From: Rhabditoides inermis | Lineage: Eukaryota > Nematoda > Chromadorea > Rhabditida > Rhabditidae | DNA length: 64,000 bases | Direction of reading: 5' to 3' | NCBI GenBank assembly: GCA_963966185.1 | Contig: CAWZYM010000098.1 | Span: 7,501-71,500, forward strand | In this document: piece by piece, positions 17,211 through 35,838 of the stretch | Layout of the letters: the number at the start of each line of letters is the position of its first letter | Position numbering within the stretch: the stretch's first letter is position 1 | Notes under the pieces: model-generated | The model's database searches: none | Told to the model about the DNA's origin: nothing | What the model saw: only the letters and a program-made list of their open reading frames with translations | Translations under genes and position numbers: made by a program

Positions 17211-18057
17211 CTCTTATTCCACTCTCTCGTTCAGCTGTACTGTCTCGCGTACGCCACTCTGCTGCAGCCGGTGATCGACTATGTGTACGTGCGCTACAAG
17301 GTCAGTTTTTTTTTGTTTTTTTCGCTTGTACGTTCTTCATCACGCTCACATGTTATGAATCTATATCAATATGGTCTCCGAGAGTCACTGAACAGTTTCC
17401 CCATTTCTCAGATTGTCGAGTCGGCGGCGCTGATCTACATTCTCGGCCCGGTCTGCGAGAAGGTCATCAACAACATCCCCGAGAAGTCGCCCTTCTGCGA
17501 CGATTCGGATGTGGAGCTCGAAGGTGAGAAGGCGGTGTCAGAGGGAGCGGAGTCTGGACTTTCCCGAAATTGAAATTGTTTGATGTAGTTTGCGGCTTTT
17601 AGGAGGTACTGAGAATTAGTAATTAGTACTAAGGCGGAAGGCGTTTCACAAGAGTAGGGAAGGAATTCCGGGAGTAGTTCGATGAGACTGACCGCTACTT
17701 ATTACCGTAACATTAATAATAATTTATTACAGTTTACACTGTGCCACACACAAAATATATGATGAAAAATATGAGAAAGTCCTCTGTGCAAAAAAGCGTA
17801 TCAATCGGTAAAACCAGCAGTCTTACTGTAAATAGCATTACCATGTGCTACTTGATTCGAGATAAATATTCTGATTTCCGCATCACTGCAGGTCTTCTGC
17901 CCGAGGAGGCGATGCGCGAGGCGAGCGACGTGGACGATGAGGAGGAGGAGGAGATGGAGGCGAGGGAGAAGGAGCAGGGCATCATCGAGGAGGACGACCT
18001 GCTGCCAGAGGAGCCGCTCGAACGTACGTCTCTCTCTCTCTTTCTCTCTCTCCCCTC

Positions 18058-18088
<31 letters not shown>

Positions 18089-18091
18089 CCC

Positions 18092-18166
<75 letters not shown>

Positions 18167-18421
18167 GCCCTCTCTCTCCTTTTCCATATTTCTCTGGTCT
18201 TCTTTCCTCTCCCTCTCGCTCCCCCTCTTTCTATTGTTTTTCTTTTATCTCCTCCTAGTTCCTTAATCCTTACATTGTCACAATATCTCATTGCAGACTC
18301 GGAGGACGACTTTGTCGCCGGCCTCGCCTTCCCCAACGTCGACCACAGCGAGTCCAGCGACGAGGAGTTCGATCTTTACGCGCCGCCCCGCTCCTCCGTC
18401 CGCCGACGCAAGGCGACGTAA
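13706..18421 (+). CDS. Unrecognised multi-pass membrane protein
   Basis: The ATG is immediately preceded by TATGTTTTGCAG, a textbook acceptor, so the mRNA start is probably trans-spliced. The joined exons give hydrophobic segments at APYLLVVNTAFW plus LSAIYLPAA, VLVALAAGVFGWDVLL, TLAHILLWPLQS, CAAAYATLGCLLVNP, CYCVVYVVCLHWLPP, ICVLAGECVYQLYCLAY and SAALIYILGPVCEKV. These alternate with amphipathic tryptophan- and arginine-rich stretches. The tail is strongly acidic (DVDDEEEEEMEAREKE, then HSEDDFVAGLAFP) and ends SSVRRRKAT. I do not recognise a family. Repeated short amphipathic pieces such as WVRSAVRGGWRGF suggest membrane-lying helices. Introns contain CT arrays, a duplicated 156-base block, repeat A and a TGAT run. 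Confidence 0.75.
14715..15070 (+). repeat. Duplicated CT-rich intron block
   Basis: A unit of about 156 bases, starting near 14761 and again near 14917, is repeated with essentially no differences. It includes the non-microsatellite words TTTGATTCACTCATTCACAT and GCCGAATAATCCATATTCAT. The block fills one intron of the membrane-protein gene. Confidence 0.85.
15545..15590 (+). repeat. TGAT tetranucleotide run
   Basis: About eleven tandem TGAT units lie in an intron of the membrane-protein gene. Many other introns in the window carry shorter TTGATTGA words. Confidence 0.85.
15751..15927 (+). repeat. Dispersed repeat A in membrane-protein intron
   Basis: This full-length copy runs from TTCTATGCTCGCAATAAG to GGCGCAGGCGATAT and includes GTAGATCAGAGAAAGACAG. 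Confidence 0.8.
16018..16300. repeat. Intronic repeat C (tailed element)
   Basis: Sequence around 16195-16245 shares GGATATAGCGATTCTGGA and a following TTGATTGA-rich tail with 24548-24600. Both copies also share words like TACCGCATG nearby. An inverted partial copy (ATTTATCCAGAATCGC) sits at 16028. A 5'-truncated retroelement with a simple-repeat tail is one reading. Confidence 0.45.
17040..17232 (+). repeat. CT-rich intron
   Basis: An intron of the membrane-protein gene is made almost wholly of CT, CTC and TCGCTCTCC repeats between a GT donor and the AG acceptor before CTGTACTGTCTC. Confidence 0.85.
18029..18190 (+). repeat. CT microsatellite intron
   Basis: A long interrupted CT/CTTT array fills the last large intron of the membrane-protein gene, downstream of the exon ending EEPLE. 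Confidence 0.85.
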
Positions 18422-18979
18422 ACCCCCTGCGTCACCCCCTAGCGTCATGTTTTGGGAGTAGAGGGCGAGAGGCATTGGGTCGCCACTCGCCCGCCGCACT
18501 GGTAAACAACACGTTACTCTGCCCCCGGCCTTTCTCAGTTCAGAGTTTTGCAATTTTGCATATTGGAAGCTTGCATATAGTTGTTTTACGTGTTGCGATA
18601 AAGAGCTATGATTTGTGTTGGTTCTAGGTTGACATAAAATCACATAATGCGATTCCGGATAAATGTTGAATTGACTAAGTTGATCTTTCTTATTTTCTCA
18701 TCCTTTGCTGCACACGTGTTGGGTTCGTATCAGCGTGGGTAGTCGCGCAGCTGGCGCGCTTCAAAGGCCGATTATCACCCATATCACGAGCGGATTGATC
18801 GCTGCCCACTTCGTAGTGTTGTTTCGCTCCTTCCATGCCGTGGCGCCTCGCAATGTGTTCCAGTCATTCAATTGTCATGAATTTTCTTTGTCAAAGAACT
18901 TTGGACATTTTCGGTTCCCTCGAACTCATAGTGTCGTTTCGCGGTTAGTTGTGCGTAGTGTTATGTTGTGCAGGTGGGG
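18422..18979. other. Intergenic region before the VWA gene
   Basis: No gene is seen. An AATAAA-like GATAAAGA lies near 18597 and could end the upstream transcript. The region ends at the acceptor-like TGTTGTGCAG six bases before the next start codon. Confidence 0.5.
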
Positions 18980-20950
18980 ATGCGCGCCGCCGTCGTGTTC
19001 GCAGCGCTGGTCGCCGCTGCCGCCGCCTCGTCGGCCTGTCTCACCGTGCCCTGCAACCCCAAGGTATACTTTTCAAATTATTCTCCTACCGTAACCCTTA
19101 TATTTGCAAGAAGATCAAATTATATTATCCTACCGTAACACTTATCTTTGCAAGAAGATCATTTTTTCCGTAATCCTTATTTTTACAAGAAAATCAAATT
19201 ATTCTCTTACCGTAACCCTTATTTTTGCAAGAAGTTCGAATCTTTTCATACCGTAATCATTATGTTTGCAAGAAGATCAAATCATTCTTCTACCGTAACA
19301 GTAACACACTTCCGAATAATGAATTGTATCTCGGCACTCTCACAAGAACATCAGCAGATCAATACATAATAGGAATAACTTGTGGGGGAAAAACTCACTC
19401 ACTCAGAACCTGGTTGCGGACATCGTGATCATGGTGGACACGTCGAACGCGCTGGAGCCGGACCAGTTCGAGCAGGTCAAGACCTTCCTCGCCAACTTCA
19501 CACAGCAGCTCACCGTCTCGCCCAGCTTCTCGCAGGTAAGGGGAGAGAGAGAGAGACGATCTCGCGCCACTTCTCTTTTCACAGACACTCTATCCCGGAT
19601 CAGAGGGCCAGGGCCAGAGTGATCAGAGTAAAGAGAGATAGAGAGGGAAGGAGAGATAGAAAGAGAGAAAGAGAGAGAGAGAGAGAGAGCGTACCGGTCT
19701 CTCCAGGTTGCCATCTACGCGTACGGCCTTGGCGCCAAGTCGTCGGGCACCCTCACTTCGCTCGCGTCGCCCGTCGCTGTGCAGTCGGCCATCCAGGCCA
19801 TCCAGAGGACCGACTCCGACGACCGCAACCTTATCAGGTGAAGTTAATTTCCTTGAGCCGCATGCCGGGCTCAATGTTTTGCTCCTCAAAATCGCCCTCA
19901 CTCATCAGAATATTTATATCTAGAATCGAGTAGCACACAATATAATTTCCGGTAAGGTCACTATAAAGTCCTCACTCATCAAAAGCTTGGGATCTTGGGA
20001 AGATCTCTGTCAGAACGACTGCGTGAATTCTCGGAAATATTCTCAGAAAGCGACTTTCTGATACATAATTGAGTTTGTTCTCGCCCTTTTGCTTGTCACC
20101 ATCTCTCTTGCAGCGCCATCCAGCTGGAGGAGGTGGAGGTGACGATCAAGAACGGCCTGCGCCAATTCTCCAAGAAACTCCTCGTCGTCGTGGCTGCTGA
20201 CGAGTGAGTGGCAAATATCGACTATCGACGAATGATGAAGAAGGCTTAAAGGATTTATCCGGACAATGCAATCTTGCCTGATCTTCAGGTTTGGGTCGCT
20301 TTTGTTCTCGTCAATGAAACTTTCTTTTGATATTGTATAAACGTGGAAAAATTGCTTGTATTTTTCACAATTTTTCCACGCAAACGGAACTTCAAAATTC
20401 ATATTCATTGAAGAAAACGAATGCGACCTCATCCTGAAGATCAGGAAATAATACATTGTCCGGATACATCCTTTAATGGAGCTTTTACAGGTTTCGAAAA
20501 TGTATACGCAGCTTGTCGAGAATCGAATATTCATGAATCTTGTCATGTTTCTACGGAATTCCGTTCAGCTTCAACGGCGGCGACGTGTTTAACAGCCAGC
20601 TGGATGCGGTGCGCGCCAAGTACGACGCGATTCTCGCCATCGGAGCAGGGCAGGCGGCCGTTGAGAACGCGTTCAGGGAGCTCATCAAGCTGGCCGGCGA
20701 CAAGGAGTGCGTGGGGAGAGAGAGAGAGGGAGGGAGGGAGGAGAAAGAGAGAGGGAGAGAGAGGGAGAGAGGGAGAGAGAGGGGGGGAGAGAGAGAGGGG
20801 GGAGAGAGAGAGAGGAAGAGAGAGAGAGAGAGAGGGGGGGAGAGGGAGAGAGAGAGAGAGAATTCCCCATTACAGACAGGTCTTCTTCGCCTACAACATC
20901 GACCAGCTGCCGTTCGCCGGACTGTGGGTGGAGTCGCTCGCCTGCCCGTG

Positions 20951-20990
<40 letters not shown>

Positions 20991-21175
20991 CCTTCCTCTC
21001 CCTCTCTCCCTCATTCCTCCCTTCCAGTGGCTCGTTCACCACCGTCAAGCCCACCCCTCCCACCACCCTCCCCACCCCCGCCCCCTCGGTGCCGTGCCAG
21101 CTGGGCTCGCTGGAGTATGACGTGTATCTTCTCGTCGACACCTCCACCTCCCTCACTCCCACGCAGTTCCAGCAG

Positions 21176-21216
<41 letters not shown>

Positions 21217-21684
21217 AGAGAGAGAGAGGAGAGAGAGAAAGAGAGAGAGAGAGGGACTTTGCCTTGCAGATGAAACAGCAGCTCTATTCCTTCGTCGCCA
21301 CCTTCCCCTCCGCCAAGACCCAATTCGCCATGGTCTCCGTGTCGGTCAGTGGTCATCGCAATTTATCGATTGATCGAATTTATCGATCGATTCGAACGTA
21401 ACCTTCTAACCACATTCGCAATCGAACACTTGTTGAAGACGTTTCGAGAGGGTCGATTGAGTTGTGTATCGAGAAGTTGGATTATTGAAAATGCTCCAAA
21501 ATTTTGAAAAAAAAACTCCTAATCGCGAGTCCAGGTCGACTCCGAGCTGTACTACACCGGATTCCACGCGGGTCAGACGCGAGCGATGCTGCTGGACACC
21601 ATCAACGAGCTGAGCCAGGATGAGAGCGAGGGGCAGACGCTCAAGCTGTGAGCGAGAGAGCGAGAGAGGGAGAGAGAGAGGGAG

Positions 21685-21726
<42 letters not shown>

Positions 21727-22532
21727 GAGAGAGGGAGAGAAGAGAGAGAGAGACCACCCACGTCGCTTTCAGCTCTCTGGAGGCGGTGCAGGGTGCGTAC
21801 CTCATCCCGAACGTCTCGTCCGCCAAGAAGATGGCCGTCTACTTCTCCGGAACCACCAAGTGAGCTCTTCTCTCTCTCTCTCTCTCATCTCCCACCTCTT
21901 CCAGCTTCGACCAGGATCCGTCGAACCTCTCCGCCCAGCTGGGATCCAAGTACGGACTGTCCGTGCTCGCTGTCAGGTGAGAGACGCTGCGAAACTCGTA
22001 TCCAACACCTACACGTATTGATCCTGTCAAATCATAGCATAGCGTGCCAGGAGATTAGAGAAGATAAGGTGTGTGTGTGTGATGTGCGTCTTAAAGGTGC
22101 GGTCAGTCTCTTCGAAAGCCATTCGCGAGTGTTTCGAAGGCATAGCTAGGCATTCCGAAGTGTTCGGGAGTGTTCCAAAAGCAATTCGGGAGTGTTCTGA
22201 GGGCGATTCGAAAGGCGATTCCGAAGTGTTTCGGAGGCATTCGGGAGTGTTTCGAAGAGACTGACGGACTTTACTTTATTGCATGACTGAGCGACAGGGA
22301 GTTAGGCGAGACTGCGAATCCATTGATTCGACTGATTTACCTGTAGGTGGTCTGCGTTCGCCTCGTCCTCCTCCCTCCAGTCGCTCACTGGAGGCAGCGC
22401 CTGTGTCTACGATGCCACCTCCAACCCCACTGGAACCGCTGCTTGGCTACAGACCGCCATGTGCAAGTACGCATCTCTCTCTATCTCTTTCACACTCAAT
22501 TCCCTCTTTTCAGGTCCACCACCTGCCACTAA
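18980..22532 (+). CDS. Secreted protein with two von Willebrand A domains
   Basis: The N-terminus MRAAVVFAALVAAAAASSA is a clear signal peptide. VWA domain 1 starts at DIVIMVDTSNALEPDQF, VWA domain 2 at DVYLLVDTSTSLTPTQF; a linker rich in Thr and Pro lies between them. Domain 2 has an intact MIDAS core (DTSTS), domain 1 a weaker one (DTSNA). The protein ends SACVYDATSNPTG then KSTTCH, the last codons joined across an intron ending CTTTTCAG. VWA proteins of this secreted tandem type are common in nematodes and usually mediate extracellular adhesion; the ligand here is unknown. Introns hold GA/CT arrays, a 48-base minisatellite (19070-19310), a foldback element (20246-20475) and repeat B (22090-22270). 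Confidence 0.85.
19065..19312 (+). repeat. Minisatellite D, ~48-base units
   Basis: About five diverged units carry CCGTAACCCTTAT, TTTGCAAGAAGATCAAAT and TATTCT words. Related units recur at 41724-41824 in an intron of the IDO gene, so this is a dispersed family, not a one-off expansion. Confidence 0.8.
20246..20475. mobile_element. Foldback element in VWA-gene intron
   Basis: It starts TTAAAGGATTTATCCGGACA and ends TGTCCGGATACATCCTTTAA. The arms stay recognisable inward through CTGATCTTCAGG and a GTGGAAAAATTG inner stem. Arms have diverged, so it is moderately old. No coding capacity. Confidence 0.8.
20707..20865 (+). repeat. GA microsatellite intron
   Basis: An interrupted GA/GGGA array fills the intron between the exon ending LAGDKE and the exon starting QVFFAYNIDQ. 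Confidence 0.85.
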
Positions 22533-22720
22533 ACCGCTCACTCAAATGTATAAAACATATTTATTTGTATCGAATTAAAAAAAAAAACACCGAAAAACCG
22601 AGAATCATGATGGTACAAGACATTTGGAATCAAAGAACTTTTCTTAAGAGATCACTTAACCGAACTATGTAAGAACTATGCATGTAAATGTAATGTTATA
22701 AGACGCATTCTCAAGTACTC

Positions 22721-29300
<6,580 letters not shown>

Positions 29301-29871
29301 AGCAGGGTGACCTACTGAGACGAAATGAGGAGAGGGAATAAACGCATTGCGTGAAGATAAACAATAAATGAACAATAAACCGATAAAATCATCGAAAACA
29401 TCGAAAAACATATGATCGCGTTTTTTTTTCAAATGTAGCGAAATATTCCCTCCATTTTTCAAATCGTGACGAGACCAACATGCGCCGCGGTGCGAGCGTA
29501 TTTTTCGACGATACGGTATTATCATTAGGTCATCATCACATGCATTATTTTTTCTCGAGAAAGAAAGACGAGCGTCGAGGCGGTCCGAAACCGTACTTTC
29601 TTTTGTTGGTGTTGATGTTTTGAAACGAATTTTGATATATGAAGATACTTGCGGTAATGCATTTCACGTTATTTGTTCGTTATCTGTGTTATGCTATGTT
29701 ATCCTATTGACATTTTCAATGAGTTCGCGATTCGCGACTTTATCCCCAGTCCAAATGTCGTATACATGATTTCGTCATAGTTGTTATAGTAATTTCCTCA
29801 TAGTCATTGATTTCGTCATAGTTCGTCATAGTCGTCATCGCCATTTTCAGGGTACCCCCAGCTCCTCTAAT
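29301..29871. promoter_or_regulatory. Shared upstream region of two divergent genes
   Basis: The kinesin gene reads leftward and leucyl-tRNA synthetase rightward from this 571-base gap, so promoters of both should lie here. It is AT-rich with direct repeats of TCGTCATAGT around 29775-29835 and ends in CATCGCCATTTTCAG, an acceptor 21 bases before the synthetase ATG. No TATA box or clear factor site is recognised. Confidence 0.5.
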
Positions 29872-32800
29872 ATGGCGGCTAAGGAGCGTAGAAAGGTGGC
29901 GGCTCTTTTGGAGGCCGAGGCCGAGATCCAGAAGATGTGGGAGGAGAAGAAGGTGTTCGAGTCAAATGCCAAGCCAAATGAGTGAGTTCGTTATTAAAGA
30001 ACATTTATCCATATCGATGTAGGAACCGCCCCAAGTATCTGACGACGTTCCCGTACCCGTATATGAACGGCCGCCTTCATCTCGGCCACACCTTCACCGT
30101 GTCCAAGTGCGAGTTCGCTATGGGTTACAAGCGCCTGAAGGGATTCAACTGCCTCTTCCCTTTCGGCCTCCACTGCACAGGAATGCCCATCAAGGTCTGA
30201 AACTGAATAGCAACGAATATGCTCTTTGCTCTTTCGTTATGAATTCTAGGCATCAGCCGATAAGATCAAGCGCGAGATGGAGGATTTCGGCAACCCGCCC
30301 GTGTTCCCGGAGTTTGAAGAGGAGAAGCCGAAGGAGGAGGTGTCCGCCCTCGACGAGATCACTAAGGACAAGAGCAAGGGAAAGAAGGTGCGTGAAACCC
30401 TTTATTCTGGTGATACCGTTGCGTTGCAGAGCAAGCTGGTTGCGAAGACTGGTCCTGGCAAGTACCAGTGGCAGATCATGCAGTCGCTTGGCATGGAAGA
30501 CGAGGAGATTGCCAAGTACATTATTCCTATTGTATTCGTGTTCATGAACATTGTAGGTTTGCTGACGCCAATTACTGGCTTGAGTATTTCCCTCCCTTCT
30601 GCATCTCCGACCTCAAGCAGATGGGTATCAAGGTGGGAATGCGTTTCATCATTTGCGTTTTGACAGGTTTATACAGGTTGACTGGCGTCGCTCGTTTATC
30701 ACCACCGATGTGAACCCCTACTACGACTCGTTTGTGCGCTGGCAGTTCGGCCGTCTCCGCGCTGCCGAGAAAATTGACTTCGGAAAGAGGTCGGTTCCTA
30801 TCGTTCTAGTGATAACACCTGTGCCACATTGCTGATTGACATTCACGCATTCACGACCGTGTTCATTTCACATTCGGTGTTGAGATTAGATGCGGGGAGG
30901 TGAATGAGGCGTTTCTAGGTACACGATCTTCTCTCCGAAGGATGGTCAGCCGTGCATGGATCACGACCGCTCGTCGGGCGAGGGTGTGGGACCGCAGGAG
31001 TACACTCTCATCAAGCTCAAGGTGCGAAACGCGAAAAGAGGGTGAAACTGATATGCAACCCAAATATGACGTTAGCGTGTACATTCTTGTAATTTTTGTT
31101 CTCGTTTTTTATTGCTTCCATGTGTGTCCTTGCCGATGAAGTGGTGTTTACAAAACCCGACGTGTAGGTGCTCGACCCGAAGCCGTCGGTGTTGTCGGCG
31201 ATCAAGGAGCCGGTGTACCTCGTGGCCGCCACTCTGCGGCCGGAGACGATGTACGGACAGACCAACTGCTACCTCCACCCCACCATTGACTACTCGGTCT
31301 TCTACGCCGGACCCAACGAGGACCAGGTCTACGTCGCTACTGCCAGGTGCGTGGGAATGTTTTGGAATTCAATTAATTTCTGCACATTTCAGGGCTGCTC
31401 GCAACATGTCGTACCAGGGCATGACTGGTGAGAACGGAAGGGTGCGCTACGTGGCCGGACTGGAGAAGGTGCAGGGAAGCGCTCTTCTGGGGGCCGCCCT
31501 CGCCGCGCCTCTCGCTAAGTACGAGCGCGTCTACGCCCTTCCCATGCTCACCATCAAGGACGACAAGGGTGAGTTCACATGTTTACGCCTTTTCATTTAA
31601 CTAGTGTTGTGTGCATTTGAATCTATGCAGGAACGGGAGTGGTGACGTCGGTGCCGTCCGACTCGCCTGATGATTTTGCTGCGCTCGGTGATCTGAAGAA
31701 GAAGGCGCCTCTGCGTGAGAAGTATGGTATCACTGACGAGATGGTGCTGCCCTTCGAGCCGGTGAGTCCCACTCACGCACTCTGTTCATGATCCCGGACT
31801 GATGTTTGTTTCCAGGTGCCGATCATTCGCATCGAGGGTCTTGGCGATATGGCTGCCGTGGAGATGTGCGCTCGTCTGAAGATCGAGTCGCAGAACGAGA
31901 AGGACAAGCTGGAAGAGGCCAAGAAGGAGGTGTACCTGCGCGGATTCTACGACGGAGTCATGCTGGTCGGAGACTACGCCGGTCAGAAGACGGATGCCGT
32001 CAAGAAGACGATCCAGACCGATCTCATCAAGAACGGACTCGCTGACAAGTCAGTAGTGAGCAGAGCATTAGAGAGGGCGGGGATGAAGAATTTATAAATC
32101 AGAATATTTATCTCGAATCAAGTAGAGCACATTATGGCAATTATGTAAATTACGTGAGCAGTACCGTAATCCGTAACTAACTTATTGCAGGTACAACGAG
32201 CCGGAAAAGAAGATCATGTCTCGCAGTGGAGACGAGTGCGTGGTGGCGCTGTGCGACCAGTGGTACCTCAAGTACGGAGACGCGGACTGGAAGGCGCAGG
32301 CCAAGCAGGCACTCGCCAATATGAACACGTACAGCGACGAGACGAGGAGGAACTTCGAGTACACGATCGACTGGCTCCACGAACACGCCTGCTCGCGCAG
32401 CTACGGACTCGGTACGCGTCACTTGACTCTTGCGCGTTTCATAAATGTATTACAGGAACGCAACTGCCGTGGGATCCGCAGTACCTGATCGAGTCGCTGT
32501 CTGACTCGACTGTGTACAATGCCTACTACACTGTCGCCCACCTGCTGCAGGCAGGTACCCTCGATGGAAGCCGTGTCGGACCCATTGGAATCAAGTCAGT
32601 CAACGAGTCAATGATATATTCGAGCAGGTGTAACATGTTCATTTGCAGGGCGGAGCAGATGACGCCTGCCGCGTGGGACTACGTGTTCTCCGGAAAGGCG
32701 TTCGACGCGTCCGAGATGCCCGTGGAGGAGGACAAGCTGAGGCAGCTGCGCACCGAGTTCCTCTACTGGTACCCGATTGACATGCGCGTGTCGGGCAAGG

Positions 32801-34647
32801 ACCTGGTGCAGAACCATCTCACCTATCTGCTCTTCAACCACACTGCCATCTGGCCCGACCAGCCCGAGATGTGGCCGAAGAGCATCCGCGCCAACGGACA
32901 TCTGCTCATCAACAACGAGAAGATGAGCAAGAGCACTGGCAATTTCCTCACTCTGACGGAGAGTATCGAGAAGTTCTCGGCGGACGGCATGCGTCTCTCG
33001 CTCGCCGACGCGGGAGACGCGGTCGAGGACGCCAACTTTGTGTTCTCGATGGCCGACGCCGCTATTCTCAGACTGTACAACCTGCTCGAGTGGGTGCGCG
33101 AGATGGTGAGTAATTCAAAAAGACAGGAAATGGAGTCTAATCGAGTGTCTAGGTAGCTCTTCGCGCTGCGGGCGGTCTTCGGAAGGGCGCGTGCGACTCG
33201 TTTGCCGACCGCGTGTTCGCCGCCGAGATGAACAAGGCTGTGCAGTTGACGGACGCCGCCTACGAGGAGACCCTCTACAAGGAGGCCCTCAAGACGGGCT
33301 TCTTCGAGTTCCAAGTGAGTCGCCGAATATGGTTTGAAATGAACACATTGTGGTGTGCGTAGGCGTTCCGCGACAAGTACCGCGAGCTGTGCGGAGGAGA
33401 CGCGGGCATGCACGAGGAGCTCGTGTCGAGGTGGGTGGACGAGAGTTGGGAGGGGAGAGGACACGGCTGATTGCAGGTGGATCGAGTACCAGGCGCTGAT
33501 CCTGTCGCCTGTGTGCCCGCACATTGGCGAGCAGATCTGGAAGCTGATCGGCAAGGAGGGCATGATTGTGGAGGCGCGCTGGCCCGCCATGCAGCCCGTC
33601 GACGAGCTCATCATACAGTCGGCCGTCTTCCTCGACGACGCCGCGCGCGACTTCCGCCTCCGTCTCAAGAACGTCCTCAACCCCAAGAAGAAGGTGGGTC
33701 GGCTGGTGACTGCACTCTGAACCACTGATCTTGTACACGCACCCCATTGCAGACTGGGCCGGTGGAGGTGCCGACTGAGGGAGTGATTTGGATCGCGAAG
33801 GAGTACCCGCTGTGGCAGAGGACTGTGCTGCAGCTGCTGTCCAAGCTGGTCGAGGAGAACAAGGGAGAGCTGCCGGAGAACAAAGCGATCGCCCAGCTGA
33901 TTGGCCAGGACGCGTCGCTCAAGAAGTTTGCCAAGAAGACGATGCCGTTCGTGCAAATGGTGAAGGAGCAGTTTGTGGCGAAGGGAGCCTCGGCGCTGGC
34001 CACCAACTCGCCGTTCGACCAGGCGGCGGTGCTGGAGGAGAACAGGGACTACTTGCTGGGCATGCTCGACCTGGACAGGATCCATCTGCGCCACACGGAC
34101 GAGGACGGGTGCGAGCAGCAGGTGCAGGAGAGCGTCACCCCCGGGGCGCCCTTCATCATGTACTCGACCAAGGTGGGAGACGAGGGGGAAGGGGGAAGAA
34201 TGACATATCTATTCAGGAAGGAGTGAACGTTGTGCTGCGCAACGTAGAGGTGTCGAACGGTCTGTTTGACTGCGAGCTGTCCGTGCAGGACGGAGACTCG
34301 GTCGGAGACTTGGAGAGGCGCCTCCGCAGACACAACAGGGGCATCAAGCGTGAGTCGCGGGCGTGTCGTCGGGTATAGAGTGGTCCCAATACAGCCCGCC
34401 ACGCGGTGTCCCTGTTCCGCTATGTGGACCCGGCGATGGGCCCCCGCAGGATGATCAGCTGCAAGGATCCGTACGCCGTCAACGAGAAGATTAGCGACAA
34501 GGGTGGGTGGACGATGAATGCGCGCAGTGCTCATACTGGTGGTTTTCAGCCGTGTTCTCTGTCGATGTGGCGGCAAAGAGCGTGTCTGTGTCGATGGATG
34601 GAGCGTCGCATGCTATTGGAGACACTATGGTCTACCAGGCCATCTGA
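29872..34647 (+). CDS. LARS1: Leucyl-tRNA synthetase, cytosolic
   Basis: Class I synthetase charging tRNA-Leu. The N-terminus begins [20 protein letters not shown]; the HIGH-type motif is H56-L-G-H59 within [14 protein letters not shown], and the second signature KMSKSTGN occurs about two-thirds in. The CP1 editing domain is present ([18 protein letters not shown] and [15 protein letters not shown]). The catalytic region includes [11 protein letters not shown] and [13 protein letters not shown], and the C-terminal tail is of the eukaryotic cytosolic type, ending DTMVYQAI. All junctions that I checked restore frame. Length and domain order are as expected for a functional cytosolic enzyme. Confidence 0.95.
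32088..32150 (+). repeat. Repeat E in LARS intron
   Basis: AATCAGAATATTTAT, then GAATCAAGTAGAGCACA, matches 19903-19945 in the VWA gene (ATCAGAATATTTATAT, GAATCGAGTAGCACACA). Only these two copies were noticed. Confidence 0.5.
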
Positions 34648-34989
34648 ACAGACCGAGATTCACTCCTCCAGCCACCACAGCTCATAGCCCGCGTGTTATC
34701 TTTCTTTCTCATGCCTTGAGAGCGTTAATTATGTGACCGATGGATTCCACCATATCTAATCAATGTTTGTTACGTTCGCGTTTGATGTTATATTGGTTTT
34801 CTTTTGCCTAGTTTCTGTTGTTATGTTGAGTTTGCATCAAAGCTTTTTCAGAAGATGTTATTTATATAAACTTTATGGTTATTGTGTTTGTTTGATGTGT
34901 TTGGTGATTGGTGGAAGGAACTGTTTGTGTCAGTGTTAACTATCTGAAAAACTCGAATCTAACGTCGGTAAAGTGGAATTCTGTATAAG
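34648..34989. other. Intergenic region, LARS to mitochondrial carrier
   Basis: A 342-base AT-rich gap between two same-strand genes. It is longer than the roughly 100-base gaps of typical nematode operons, so co-transcription is not indicated. No other feature seen. Confidence 0.5.
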
Positions 34990-35790
34990 ATGGCGTCGTC
35001 GTCGGGTGGTTCGTGTGAGAAGGGGACGTGTTCAAAGGAGGCGGGGCCTAGCATCACCCTCACTCAGCAGATGCTGTCAGCTGGAACAGGCGGTATCCTC
35101 ACATCCTTGCTGAGTAAGTTGGTATCAGCGCTTGACATGGATACGGTATCAACCTGTCATGTCAGTGACGCCGATGGACGTTGTGAAGATTCGACTGCAG
35201 CAACAGGCGCGTCCACTGGCCGACGGCGGGTGCTACATCTACAGGTAAACGTCGGAATCTGCGAGTTCACCCTTGGTCAAGCCGCCCAGCTGTTTCCGTG
35301 GGAAGAGCAAGTGTGGGAGAGAAACTAGCGCGGACGGGCTGACTTTGTGGTTGGGAGACTTGTCTCTCCCCGCTCGCATTCACCCTGCTCTGTTCAGCAA
35401 CGGTCTGATGGACCACGTGTGTCGGGCGTGCGCGGACCCGCTCGACAAGCAGCCGTGCGAGTGGTTCCGGCGACCCGGACACTTCAACGGCACCGTGGTG
35501 AGCAGGGCAGGGGATAGAGATGAGTTTAGCGTTGCCAACATCAAACAACTCCGGACTCCTCTGGAGAGGAGGGGAATGTAGATGATAGTTCATACCGTGT
35601 GGGTTGCAAGATTATTTCCTATTCGGAGGCTTTGAAAAGCGTAAGTGAGCATTCTAAATATTCGGCGGTGATATAAACGTTCGGGAGTGTGGTGAAGAGA
35701 CTGAAAAGGTGTGTTGCAGGATGCGTTCGTCAAGATTACTCGCAACGAAGGCATTCGCTCGCTGTGGAGTGGACTGTCGCCCACCCTGTG

Positions 35791-35838
<48 letters not shown>

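Noticed and set aside
32823..34094. 423-residue minus-strand frame opposite LARS exons
   Set aside because: Antisense shadow of a highly conserved synthetase; composition is the complement of GC-rich codons.
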